DNA of 64,000 nt from Brachybacterium endophyticum (GTDB lineage Bacteria; Actinomycetota; Actinomycetes; Actinomycetales; Dermabacteraceae), in contig NZ_QFKX01000004.1 of assembly GCF_003130585.1 (NCBI RefSeq), positions 1 to 64,000 of the forward strand, given 5' to 3'. The notes below the pieces were generated by a model. That model did not search any database, was not told the DNA's origin, and worked only from the letters and a program-made list of their open reading frames with translations. The translations under genes were made by a program, and so were the position numbers. Position 1 is the first letter of the stretch; every line of letters starts with the position of its first letter. Shown piece after piece: positions 1 to 8,387 of the stretch.

Positions 1-567
1 CTGCAGACGCTCGGCCCATTCCTCCCACGAGAGCTCCTCGCGCTCGCGCACCGAGTCCGCCACGTACTTCTCGTAGCTGTCACCCTCGTAGAGGACGTGG
101 CCGAGCTCGGTGTTGGGCACCAGCTCGCCGTCGTTGAACAGGGCGCTGCCGACGCCGGTGCCGAGCGTGGTCATCAGCACCACGCCCCGGGCGTCCGCAC
201 CGACGCCGAACTCCATCTCGGCGATGCCCGCGGCATCCGCGTCGTTGACCACGAAGACGTCGTGGCCGGTGCGCTCGGTCAGCAGCGCGTCCACGTCGGT
301 GCCGATCCAGGAGGGGTCGACGTTCGCGGCGGTCTGGGCGACCCCGTGCTGGATGACGGCCGGGAAGGTGACGCCCACGGGCATGTCGTCGGCCACGCCG
401 AAGGAGTCGATCAGCTGGGCGACGGTGTCGGCGACCGCATCGGGGACCGAGGGCTGCGGGGTCGGGATCCGCAGCCGGTCCTGGGAGAACTTGCCCTTCT
501 TGAGGTCCACCGGCGCGCCCTTGATGCCGCTGCCACCGATGTCGATCCCGAATGCTTCCTTGCTCAT
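1..567 (-). CDS. ppgK: Polyphosphate glucokinase, 3' part cut by window edge
   Basis: The protein phosphorylates glucose with inorganic polyphosphate (or ATP), giving glucose 6-phosphate in the cytosol. The first 189 codons are present. The N-terminus reads MSKEAFGIDIGGSGIKGAPV, the phosphate-binding loop typical of the ROK-type PpgK family. Further on are LMTTLGTGVGSALF, a second glycine-rich phosphate motif, and NDADAAG with the catalytic aspartate region. The visible end SWEEWAERLQ matches the conserved tryptophan-rich C-terminal part, so only some 60-70 residues should be missing. The ATG has an AGGAGAG ribosome site just upstream. It lies 128 bases downstream of map on the same strand. 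Identification is from family motifs and is strong. Confidence 0.93.
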   Translation of the reverse strand, partial: MSKEAFGIDIGGSGIKGAPVDLKKGKFSQDRLRIPTPQPSVPDAVADTVAQLIDSFGVADDMPVGVTFPAVIQHGVAQTAANVDPSWIGTDVDALLTERTGHDVFVVNDADAAGIAEMEFGVGADARGVVLMTTLGTGVGSALFNDGELVPNTELGHVLYEGDSYEKYVADSVREREELSWEEWAERLQ

Positions 568-695
568 GGTCTCTCCTCTCGCGCCCGGCGATCTGCCGGT
601 CGCGGGCTCCTGGAGGCGACGCTGCAGGAGGCGGCCGGTGCGGGCAGGTGCCCGCGAGCCGAGGACATTCTGACAGAGGGACGGCGGGCGAGGGA

Positions 696-1583
696 TCAGA
701 GCGCGGTGAGCAGCTCGTACCCGTCGTCGGTGATCACCAGCGTGTGCTCGAACTGAGCGGTGAAGGAGCCGTCGGCCGTCACCACCGTCCAGCCGTCGTC
801 CCACTGCTCCCACTCCTGGGACCCGAGGGTGACCATGGGCTCGACGGTGAAGGTCATGTCCTTCTGGATGACGTCGTCGAAGAGGGGCGCGGAATCGTAG
901 TGCGGGATCACGAGACCGTTGTGGAAGCCCTCGGCGACCCCGTGCCCCGTGTAGTCGCGCACGGACTCGTAGCCGAAGCGCGCGACGTACTTCTCGATCA
1001 CGCGCCCGATCACGTTGACCTCGCGCCCGGCGCGGCCGGCACGGATGCCGCGCATCATCGCCTCGTGGCTGCGCTCGACGAGCTCGGCCGCCCGCGGGTC
1101 GACGTCCCCGACCAGGAAGGTCGCGTTGGTGTCACCGTGGACGCCGTTCTTGAAGGCCGTGACGTCGACGTTGAGGATGTCGCCCGAGCGCATCACCGTG
1201 GAATCGGGGATGCCGTGGCAGATGACCTCGTTCAGGCTCGTGCACACGGACTTCGGGAAGCCCAGGTACCCCAGCGGGGAGGGGTAGGCGCCGTGGGAGA
1301 CGATCACGTCGTGGACCACGGCGTCGATGTCGTCGGTGGTCGCCCCCGGGACGGCGGCCTCGCCGGCTGCCTGCAGGGCGAGAGCGGCGATGCGGGAGGG
1401 CTCGCGCATCCGCTCGATCACGTCGCGACTCTGCACGTGCGGCCCGGAGTCGGAGACCGCCTGGTCCTTGCCCACGTACTCAGGACGCTCGATCGAGGCG
1501 GGCACCGTGCGTGCCGGGCCCACGGTCCCCGGGGTGAGGAGCTCACGGCCCTCCGGACGGATCCATCGCTGCTCTACAGTCAT
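696..1583 (-). CDS. map: Methionine aminopeptidase, type I
   Basis: This cytosolic metalloenzyme removes the initiator methionine from new proteins. At 295 residues it has the roughly 40-residue N-terminal extension of actinobacterial MetAP1c enzymes, with a PxxP-like stretch before the pita-bread fold. All five metal ligands are visible: D140 (ILNVDVT), D151 (HGDTN), H214 (YTGHGV), E248 (FTVEPM) and E279 (QFEHTL). H123 in CHGIP is the substrate-contacting histidine. The ATG at 1583 sits six bases after GACACT, a plausible -10 box, so the mRNA may be leaderless. It is divergent from the small SPOR-like gene and followed by ppgK. Confidence 0.95.
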   Translation of the reverse strand: MTVEQRWIRPEGRELLTPGTVGPARTVPASIERPEYVGKDQAVSDSGPHVQSRDVIERMREPSRIAALALQAAGEAAVPGATTDDIDAVVHDVIVSHGAYPSPLGYLGFPKSVCTSLNEVICHGIPDSTVMRSGDILNVDVTAFKNGVHGDTNATFLVGDVDPRAAELVERSHEAMMRGIRAGRAGREVNVIGRVIEKYVARFGYESVRDYTGHGVAEGFHNGLVIPHYDSAPLFDDVIQKDMTFTVEPMVTLGSQEWEQWDDGWTVVTADGSFTAQFEHTLVITDDGYELLTAL

Positions 1584-1589
1584 GGGTGC

Positions 1590-1595
1590 AGTGTC
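1590..1595 (-). promoter_or_regulatory. Possible leaderless -10 box of map
   Basis: Minus-strand GACACT lies six bases before the map ATG. It keeps the two most conserved -10 positions (A2 and T6) but not T1, so it is a weaker example of the window's leaderless pattern. Confidence 0.4.
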
Positions 1596-1722
1596 TCACC
1601 GGGTCCTCGCGCCCAGCGGCCCCGCGCGGGGTCGACGTGGCGAGGTCGACGGAGAGGCCGTGCACCCCGGCCGGAAGCGGCCCACGACGAGAGCGCAGAC
1701 GACACCAGAGGAGAGTAGCGCG

Positions 1723-1905
1723 ATGACCACGAGCGAGTTCTACTACAACGTCGACACCGGTCAGGTGGAGGAGGGGCACCAGTCCCCGGGGGCGTCGCTG
1801 ATGGGTCCGTACTCCAGCCGCGAGCAGGCCCAGGGCGCGCTCAAGGGTGCCCAGGAGCGCAACCAGGCCTGGGACCGCCAGGACCAGGAGTGGGACGAGG
1901 ACTGA
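1723..1905 (+). CDS. Small SPOR-like conserved protein, 60 aa
   Basis: A 60-residue soluble protein that starts MTTSEFYYNVDTGQVEEG and ends WDRQDQEWDED. The pattern F-[FY]-N-x-x-T-G-x-V-E, then GPYSSREQA, is the compact SPOR-like fold found in many Micrococcales between map and panB. SPOR domains of larger proteins bind denuded peptidoglycan, but this protein has no signal peptide or membrane segment, so that role cannot be assumed here. A GAGGAGAG ribosome site precedes the ATG. The gene is divergent from map and ends 21 bases before the convergent panB stop. Confidence 0.8.
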   Translation: MTTSEFYYNVDTGQVEEGHQSPGASLMGPYSSREQAQGALKGAQERNQAWDRQDQEWDED

Positions 1906-1926
1906 GTCCGCGACGCCCCGCGGCCG

Positions 1927-2766
1927 TCACTCGAAGGAGTGCTCGGCCGTGGGGTACTCCTTGGTCTCGACGGCCTCGCGGTACTCGGTGGCCGCCCGCA
2001 GCAGCTCCCCCCGCAGGTCGGCGAAGCGTCGCACGAAACGGCCCTCGAAGCCGGAGAGCCCTGCCATGTCCTGCCACACCAGCACCTGGCCGTCGCAGTC
2101 GGGCCCGGCGCCGATGCCGATCGTGGGGATCTCGAGGAACTCGGTGATGCGTCCGGAGACCTCGCTGGGCAGCAGCTCGAGGACGACGGCGAAGGCGCCG
2201 GCCTCCTGGAGGGCCTGGGCGTCCTCCGCGAGGCGGTCCGCGGCTGCATGATCGCGGCCCTGCACGCGGTGACCGGAGAGCACGTTGACCGACTGTGGGG
2301 TGAAGCCGAGGTGCCCCATCACCGGGATGCCGGCGTCCACCAGGGCTCGCACCGTCTCCGAGCGCGCTGCGCCACCCTCGAGCTTGACCGCCTCGGCGCC
2401 TGCGCGCAGGAGCTCGACGCCGTTGCGCACGGCCTCGGCCACGTCGACCTGGTAGCTGCCGAAGGCGAGATCCGCGACCACGAGGGGCCGGGACACGGAT
2501 CGGGCCACGGCGGCGGTGAAGGTCACGATGTCCTGGTGGGTGGTGTGGACCGTCGACTCGAACCCGAGCACCGTCGTGCCCGCCGAGTCGCCCGCCAGCA
2601 GCACGTCGATACCGGCCTCCTCGAAGACACGCGCGCTGAGGGCGTCGTACGAGGTGAGCATCGAGAAGCTGCGACCTGCGTCCTTCGCCTCCTGCAGGTG
2701 GCGCAGCCGGACCTTCGCGGGACGGTGCGACCGCTCGGGCGGCATCGGGACGGCGGCGGTGTTCAT
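1927..2766 (-). CDS. panB: 3-methyl-2-oxobutanoate hydroxymethyltransferase
   Basis: Catalyses the first committed step of pantothenate synthesis, adding the hydroxymethyl group of 5,10-methylene-tetrahydrofolate to ketoisovalerate. The 279 residues form the usual TIM barrel. LLAGDSAG (D60) and VVADLAFGSY (D99) carry the Mg ligands, and VVLELLPSEV has the catalytic glutamate. TVHTTHQDIV and LVWQDMAGL are further family signatures. A GGAGGACC ribosome site lies upstream of the ATG and a TAGGCT -10 box about 58 bases upstream. No panC or panD is nearby. Confidence 0.95.
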   Translation of the reverse strand: MNTAAVPMPPERSHRPAKVRLRHLQEAKDAGRSFSMLTSYDALSARVFEEAGIDVLLAGDSAGTTVLGFESTVHTTHQDIVTFTAAVARSVSRPLVVADLAFGSYQVDVAEAVRNGVELLRAGAEAVKLEGGAARSETVRALVDAGIPVMGHLGFTPQSVNVLSGHRVQGRDHAAADRLAEDAQALQEAGAFAVVLELLPSEVSGRITEFLEIPTIGIGAGPDCDGQVLVWQDMAGLSGFEGRFVRRFADLRGELLRAATEYREAVETKEYPTAEHSFE

Positions 2767-2823
2767 GGGGGTCCTCCACGGGGCGAGAGCTGCGGTGCCG
2801 GCGGTCGCCGGCAGGGCCGTCCC

Positions 2824-2829
2824 AGCCTA
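2824..2829 (-). promoter_or_regulatory. -10 box for panB
   Basis: Minus-strand TAGGCT, giving a predicted start of transcription near 2817 and a leader of about 50 bases that ends in the panB ribosome site. Confidence 0.5.
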
Positions 2830-2955
2830 GCGGGCTGGTCGGCCACCCGGCGTACATGGGGACTCCTCCCCATGGAAGGTCCTCGACGACCGTGCCAGTA
2901 TTCGTTCCCACAGGGACGCCGACGGAGGCGCCCGCCTGGATCGAGGGGAGACGTC

Positions 2956-3633
2956 ATGAGGACCAGCAATCGTGGATGGGGCAGAGGTCTCGCCGTCGGC
3001 GCGGGATCGCTCGCACTGACGTTCGCGCTGACGGGATGCGGGACCCTGATCGGGCCGCTGCTCGGGGGTGCGAGGAGTGAGGAGCCCACTGCGGAGACAG
3101 CGACCGAGCAGGCGACGACCGCGGAGGAGTCGACGGCGGACGAGGAGGCCGACCCCTCGACCCAGGAGGAGGCGACCTCGGAGGAGACCGCCGACGAGGA
3201 GTCGGTCTCCGACGATGCGACGTCCGAGGTTTCCGCTGCCTCGGACGAGGACGCCTCGGGGGCCGGCGGGGACGACTCCGAGAGCTCGGGCTCGGAGGAG
3301 GACGTCACCGAGGGCGATCTCAGCGCCGCCAAGGGACAGTTCATCGACTTCATGAAGGCTCTCGGCGACAAGGACGCCGAGAAAGCCTGCGGCTTCACGA
3401 TGGATCCGTCGACGGGCGAACCGATCGACGGGATGGCCCGCAAGGTCTGCGCGAAGCAGATCGAGAAGTCCGAACAGATGGACCAGTTCACTCCGGAGCT
3501 CGTGAGCATGCTCGATGCGTCGATGATCGACGCGAAGGCGGAGGACGACGGCACGATCACTCTCAGCTTCGACGGCTCGAACGACACCACGATGGCGAAG
3601 GCCGACGACGGCCAGTGGTACTTCAAGCTGTGA
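2956..3633 (+). CDS. Lipoprotein with acidic linker and small C-terminal domain
   Basis: A 225-residue secreted lipoprotein of unknown role. The signal peptide is basic (MRTSNRGWGRG) with a hydrophobic core and the lipobox LTGC, so C28 is the expected lipidated cysteine. Residues about 38-120 are a low-complexity spacer made almost only of Glu, Asp, Ser, Thr and Ala. The C-terminal ~100 residues (from SAAKGQFIDFMKALGDKDAE) form a compact domain with C-terminal LSFDG and DDGQWYFKL. This resembles the DUF4878/NTF2-like domains common on actinobacterial lipoproteins. The start was chosen because it gives the signal peptide and has GAGGGGAG upstream. A strong terminator follows. Confidence 0.8.
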   Translation: MRTSNRGWGRGLAVGAGSLALTFALTGCGTLIGPLLGGARSEEPTAETATEQATTAEESTADEEADPSTQEEATSEETADEESVSDDATSEVSAASDEDASGAGGDDSESSGSEEDVTEGDLSAAKGQFIDFMKALGDKDAEKACGFTMDPSTGEPIDGMARKVCAKQIEKSEQMDQFTPELVSMLDASMIDAKAEDDGTITLSFDGSNDTTMAKADDGQWYFKL

Positions 3634-3664
3634 CGAGCACGCGGACGCTCCCGGCTCCACGCCT

Positions 3665-3707
3665 CGTCGGACGGCCTGCCACCCCCGCGGTGGCAGGCCG
3701 TCCGACG
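3665..3707 (+). terminator. Strong hairpin terminator after the lipoprotein gene
   Basis: A perfect 19-bp stem (3665-3683 with 3689-3707) with a five-base loop, starting 31 bases after the lipoprotein stop. It lacks a long U tract, as is common in GC-rich actinobacteria. Confidence 0.8.
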
Positions 3708-3745
3708 TCCGCGGCCGTATCCGCTCGATGCGGCACACTGGACCC

Positions 3746-5083
3746 ATGGAACGCCATCATGATGCTGTCCTGCGCACGGTCGCCGAGAAGGACGTGCGGT
3801 TCATCCGCCTGTGGTTCTGCGACGTGGTCGGGACGCTGAAGTCCATCGCGATCTCCCCGGAGGACCTCGAGACGGCCTTCGACGAGGGCATCGGCATCGA
3901 CGGCTCCACGATCGAAGGCTTCACCCGGGCCTACGAGTCGGACATGCTGCTGCGTCCCGACCCCGCGACCTTCCAGACCCTGCCCTGGCGCGGTGAGGTC
4001 GAGGGCACGGGACGGATGATGTGCGACGTCCTCACGCCCGACGGCGAGCCGGCCGCCTCCGACCCCCGCCGCGTGCTGCGCTCGGTCTCCGAACGCGCCG
4101 CCGACAAGGGCCTGGACCTGTTCGCCCACCCGGAGATCGAGTTCTACCTCTTCAAGGAGGGCTACGAGCCCGGGAGGACGCTCACCCCGGTGGACACGGC
4201 GGGCTACTTCGACCACGTCCACAAGGGGCAGGGACAGGACTTCCGCCGCACGGTCATCCAGTACCTCGAGCAGATGAACATCCAGGTCGAGTTCTCCCAC
4301 CACGAGAACGGACCGGGCCAGAACGAGATCGACCTGCGGTACGCGGACGCCCTCACCACGGCCGACAACATCCTCAGCTTCCGCACCGTGGTCAAGGAGG
4401 TGGCCCTGGGCATGGACCAGGTCGCGACCTTCATGCCCAAGCCGATGATCGAGCATCCCGGCTCGGGCATGCACACCCACCTGTCGATGTTCCAGGGCGG
4501 GCGCAACGCCTTCCACGAGCCCGGCGCCGAGTTCGGACTCTCCCGCACCGGCCGCCAGTTCATCGCGGGCCTGCTGCGCCATGCCGCCGAGTACTGCGCG
4601 GTGACCAACCAGTTCGTGAACTCCTACAAGCGCCTGTGGGGTGCACAGGAGGCCCCGAGCTTCATCACCTGGGGGCACAACAACCGCTCGGCGCTGGTGC
4701 GTGTCCCCTTCCACAAGCCCACCAAGGGCACGAGCTCGCGCGTCGAGTTCCGCGGGACGGACTCCGCGTGCAACCCCTACCTCGCCTTCGCGGTGCTGTT
4801 CGCGGCCGGGCTCAAGGGGGTCGAGGAGGAGTACGAGCTGCCCGAGGGCGCCGAGGACACCGTCTGGGAGCTCACGGACCGCGAGCGCCGCACGATGGGC
4901 ATCGAGCCCCTGCCCACCGATCTCTACCGTGCCCTCGAGGTCTTCGAGAGCAGTGAGCTGATGGCGGAGACGCTCGGCGAGCAGGTCTTCGAGTTCTTCC
5001 TGCGCAACAAGCACGACGAGTGGCGTCGCTACCGCGAGCAGGTCACCTCCCGCGAGTTCGAGACGTCGTTCTTCGCCGGATGA
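3746..5083 (+). CDS. glnA2: Type I glutamine synthetase homologue GlnA2
   Basis: A 445-residue GSI-alpha-type enzyme, the same length as mycobacterial GlnA2 (446). The glutamine synthetase fold is clear: FDEGIGIDGSTIEGF, HPEIEFYLF (metal glutamates), GPGQNEIDL, GSGMHTHLSMF and NNRSALVRVP. The Tyr-containing adenylylation loop of GlnA1 is absent; the region reads ELTDRERRTMGIEPLPTDLY, so GlnE should not modify it. Streptomyces GlnA2/GlnA3 proteins have been shown to act as gamma-glutamylpolyamine synthetases, so glutamine synthesis should not be taken as its certain job. The start at 3746 fits family length and follows CACACT by six bases. Its stop overlaps the glnE start (ATGA). Confidence 0.9.
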   Translation: MERHHDAVLRTVAEKDVRFIRLWFCDVVGTLKSIAISPEDLETAFDEGIGIDGSTIEGFTRAYESDMLLRPDPATFQTLPWRGEVEGTGRMMCDVLTPDGEPAASDPRRVLRSVSERAADKGLDLFAHPEIEFYLFKEGYEPGRTLTPVDTAGYFDHVHKGQGQDFRRTVIQYLEQMNIQVEFSHHENGPGQNEIDLRYADALTTADNILSFRTVVKEVALGMDQVATFMPKPMIEHPGSGMHTHLSMFQGGRNAFHEPGAEFGLSRTGRQFIAGLLRHAAEYCAVTNQFVNSYKRLWGAQEAPSFITWGHNNRSALVRVPFHKPTKGTSSRVEFRGTDSACNPYLAFAVLFAAGLKGVEEEYELPEGAEDTVWELTDRERRTMGIEPLPTDLYRALEVFESSELMAETLGEQVFEFFLRNKHDEWRRYREQVTSREFETSFFAG

Positions 5084-8000
5084 GCCCCGCACCCCCGCGC
5101 CGCCCCGGCCCCGGCAGCGAGCCCCCGACCACGACCGGCGCGCTCGCCCGCCTCGGATACGCGCGCCCGGACCGCGTCCGCTCCTTCCTCGACGAACCGG
5201 CGCTGGCGGGCCTGGGGCGAGGTGCCGCCGAGGCGATCGGTCGCGTCGCGGACCCCGACGAGGCCGTGCTCGGGCTGCTGCGTTTCGCCGAGGCCTCGCG
5301 CGAGGCCGGGCGCGACCGCGAGCTGGAGGACCTGCTCGGCGACATCGGTCGGCCCGACGGGCCGGGGGAGCGGCTGATCCGGGTGCTGGGCACCTCGGTG
5401 GCGCTGGGGGACTTCCTGACCCGGCACCCCGACCGCGCGGTCGCCCTCGAGGCAGGACCGGACGCGCTCACCATGGACTCCGCCGACGTCCGCTCGCGAC
5501 TGCTGGGAGCGGTGGGAGCGGTGGCCGGCGCGGAGATCCCGCTCGCCTCGCTCAGCGGCCGCGAGGGACGCGACGCGCTGCGCATCGCCTATCACGAGCG
5601 CTTGCTGCAGATCGCCGCTGCCGACGTCACCGCCCCCGACCCCACCGCCGTGCAGCCCTTGGTCTCCACGGCCCTGGCCGATCTCGCCGGCGCCTCCCTG
5701 GAGGCAGCCCTCGCGATCGCGCGCACGGCCGTGGAGGACCAGCAGAAGGTGCGGCTGGCCGTGGTGGCGATGGGCAAGACCGGCGCCCGCGAGCTGAACT
5801 TCATCTCCGACGTCGACGTCGTCTACGTCGCCGAGGCCGCTTCCGAGGCAGCTGCGGCGCCGACGGAGCCGTCTGCCGGACAGCGCTCCGGCTCCACGGC
5901 GACGGGCTCCGATCCGGACGAGGAGCGAACCGTGGTCGAGATCGGGGCCGCTCTGTGCCGGGAGCTCGCCCGGGTGTGCGCCGATCGCACGGCCGAGGGG
6001 TCCCTGTGGCAGGTCGACGCGAACCTGCGGCCCGAGGGCAAGGACGGTGAGCTGGTCCGGACGTTGGACTCCTACCGGCGCTACTACCGGCGCTGGGCCG
6101 ATTCCTGGGAGTTCCAGGCACTGCTGAAGGCGCGGTTCGTCGCCGGTGACCGGGAACTGGGGAAGGCCTTCGAGGAGATGGTCGAGCCCTGGATCTGGCA
6201 GGCCTCCACGCGGGAGGGGTTCGTCGAGGACACCCGGGCGATGCGCCGCCGCGTGATCGCCCACATCCCCCGTGCCGAGGCCGATCGCAACATCAAGCTG
6301 GGCCCCGGCGGCCTGCGCGACGTCGAGTTCACGGTCCAGCTGCTGCAGATGGTCCACGGGCGCACCGACGAGACGCTGCACGTGCGTGGGACCCTGCCCG
6401 CTCTCGAGCGCCTGGGTGCGGGCGGCTTCATCTCGCGTCGGCACGTCGTGGAGCTCGACTCGGCCTATCGCTTCCTGCGCACCGTCGAGCACCGCCTCCA
6501 GCTGCACCGCATGCGCCGGACCCAGGTGCTGCCCACGGCCGAGGCGGACCTGCGCCGACTGGCCCGCAGCGTGGGCCTGACGCCGCAGGACTTCACACCC
6601 CGCTACGAACGCACGCGCCGCCGCGTGCGCCAGCTCCACGAGGAGATCTTCTACCGCCCGCTGCTGCTCACGAACTCGCAGCTCAGCGACGACGAGGTCA
6701 TGCTCTCCAGCGAGTCCGCGCAGGCGCGGCTGGCGGCGATCGGCTACCGCGATCCGCGTCGGGCGATCGACCACATCCGTGCCCTGACGGACGGCATCTC
6801 CCGCCGCGCGGCGATCCAGCGCCAGCTGATGCCGGCCCTGCTCGAATGGTTCGCCGACGGGATCGACCCGGACATGGGCCTGCTCGCCTTCCGCCGGCTC
6901 TCCGACACCATCGGCTCCGCGCACTGGTACCTGGCGCTGCTGCGCGACAGCGGGGTCGCCGCGCGCCGTCTCACCCGTGTCCTCTCGAGCTCGCGCTTCG
7001 TCGGCGAACAGCTCGAGAAGGTCCCCGAGGCGGTGCGCTGGCTGAGCCGCGACGAGACCCTGCGGCCGCTGGGCCGGGAGAAGCTCCACGAGGAGTTCCT
7101 GGCGGTGATCCGCCGCGTGGACTCGATCGAATCGGCCCAGGACCTGCTGCGCCGCGCGCGACTGCGGGAGCTGCTGCGGATCTCGATGGCGCACCTGCTG
7201 GGGCTCGTGGACTCCCGCCAGGCCGCCCGGGGGCTCACCGACCTCGCCGAGGCCGTTCTCGAGGCGGGACTGCTGGTCGCGTACCACGCGGTGGCGCGGG
7301 AGCGCGGCGCGATCGGCGAGGACGTCGCCCCGGTGCGCGAGGACCTCGAGCTCAGCGCGAGCGACCTGCGCGAGCGCCGCAGCGATCCCTCCCGCGCTCT
7401 CGGGGTGGAGATGGCGCTGGTGGCGATGGGCAGCTTCGGGGCGCGCGAGATGGGATACGCCTCCGACGCCGACGTCCAGTTCCTGTTCACCGATCGCGGG
7501 GCGGGGCAGGAGGCCGGCGCGATCGCCGTCAAGGTCGCCACCCAGGTCCAGCGGATCCTCAACGCCCCCTCCACCGGGGCCGACATGAAGGTGAACGCCG
7601 ATCTGCGGCCCGAGGGTCGCAACGGCGTGCTCGCCCGCAGCATCGAGAGCTGGAGCGTCTACTACCGCCGCGACGCCCTCACCTGGGAGCGTCAGGCGTT
7701 GGTGCGGGCGCGCGTCGTGGTGGCCTCCAGGGACCTGCAGTCGCAGATCGAGAGCGCGATGGACCACGAGCGCTATCCGTCGGGCGGCCTCGGCGAGTCC
7801 GCCCACCGTGAGATCGCCACCATGAAGGCCCGCGTCGAGTCCGAGCGGCTGCCGCGCGGCACCGACCCCGCCCGGCACCTGAAGCTCGGCCGGGGCAGCA
7901 TGAGCGACGTCGAGTGGGTCTCGCAGCTGATCGTCCTGCGGCATGCGCACGAGATCCCTGAGCTGCGCACGACCACCACCCTGGAGATCCTCGAGCGGGC

Positions 8001-8268
8001 GCGCGCCGCCGAGCTGCTCACGGTGCGCCAGCAGGAGGAGCTGGAGGCCGCGTGGCGCCTCTCCTGGCAGATCCGTCGCGCGATCTTCCTGTGGCGCGGT
8101 CGCGAGGGGGACGTCCTGCCGAAGGACCGCATCGACCTCTATGCCGCCGCCGTCCTCGTCGAGGGGGACGAGGCCAGCGCCTCCGAGCTCGAGGACAGCT
8201 ACCTGCGCGCCACCCGCCACGCCCGCACCGTCGCCGAGGAGATCATCTTCGGCGACGCCGCCGACTGA
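5080..8268 (+). CDS. glnE: Bifunctional glutamine synthetase adenylyltransferase/deadenylylase
   Basis: Adds AMP to and removes it from the regulatory tyrosine of GlnA1 (present in this window at 11.3-12.7 kb), tuning nitrogen assimilation. The 1062 residues show the expected tandem nucleotidyltransferase domains. The N-terminal (removing) half has GKTGARELNFISDVDV at about residue 235 and LGPGGLRDVEFTVQLL. The C-terminal (adding) half has GSFGAREMGYASDADVQFLF at about residue 785 and LGRGSMSDVEWVSQL. Each half repeats DLRPEG or NLRPEG and an ALxxARxVxxxxxL helix. The ATG overlaps the glnA2 stop by ATGA, so the two are translationally coupled. Confidence 0.96.
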   Translation: MSPAPPRRPGPGSEPPTTTGALARLGYARPDRVRSFLDEPALAGLGRGAAEAIGRVADPDEAVLGLLRFAEASREAGRDRELEDLLGDIGRPDGPGERLIRVLGTSVALGDFLTRHPDRAVALEAGPDALTMDSADVRSRLLGAVGAVAGAEIPLASLSGREGRDALRIAYHERLLQIAAADVTAPDPTAVQPLVSTALADLAGASLEAALAIARTAVEDQQKVRLAVVAMGKTGARELNFISDVDVVYVAEAASEAAAAPTEPSAGQRSGSTATGSDPDEERTVVEIGAALCRELARVCADRTAEGSLWQVDANLRPEGKDGELVRTLDSYRRYYRRWADSWEFQALLKARFVAGDRELGKAFEEMVEPWIWQASTREGFVEDTRAMRRRVIAHIPRAEADRNIKLGPGGLRDVEFTVQLLQMVHGRTDETLHVRGTLPALERLGAGGFISRRHVVELDSAYRFLRTVEHRLQLHRMRRTQVLPTAEADLRRLARSVGLTPQDFTPRYERTRRRVRQLHEEIFYRPLLLTNSQLSDDEVMLSSESAQARLAAIGYRDPRRAIDHIRALTDGISRRAAIQRQLMPALLEWFADGIDPDMGLLAFRRLSDTIGSAHWYLALLRDSGVAARRLTRVLSSSRFVGEQLEKVPEAVRWLSRDETLRPLGREKLHEEFLAVIRRVDSIESAQDLLRRARLRELLRISMAHLLGLVDSRQAARGLTDLAEAVLEAGLLVAYHAVARERGAIGEDVAPVREDLELSASDLRERRSDPSRALGVEMALVAMGSFGAREMGYASDADVQFLFTDRGAGQEAGAIAVKVATQVQRILNAPSTGADMKVNADLRPEGRNGVLARSIESWSVYYRRDALTWERQALVRARVVVASRDLQSQIESAMDHERYPSGGLGESAHREIATMKARVESERLPRGTDPARHLKLGRGSMSDVEWVSQLIVLRHAHEIPELRTTTTLEILERARAAELLTVRQQEELEAAWRLSWQIRRAIFLWRGREGDVLPKDRIDLYAAAVLVEGDEASASELEDSYLRATRHARTVAEEIIFGDAAD

Positions 8269-8313
8269 CCGCGCCCGACGGCGACTGAGCACGCCCCGTC
8301 GCCTTCCGCGCCG

Positions 8314-8319
8314 TACCCT
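8314..8319 (+). promoter_or_regulatory. -10 box for the RecB-like nuclease gene
   Basis: TACCCT in the 119-base gap between glnE and the next gene. Transcription would start near 8326, leaving a leader of about 60 bases before the ATG. Confidence 0.4.
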
Positions 8320-8387
8320 GGTCCGGGCCGTCGACCACCGGCGCCGGCCCGCGGACCCCGCCCTGACGTATCCCCACCCGAGGAGCC

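Noticed and set aside
568-695. Terminator between map and ppgK
   Set aside because: Only a 6-bp stem (640-645 with 650-655) is present, too weak to call.
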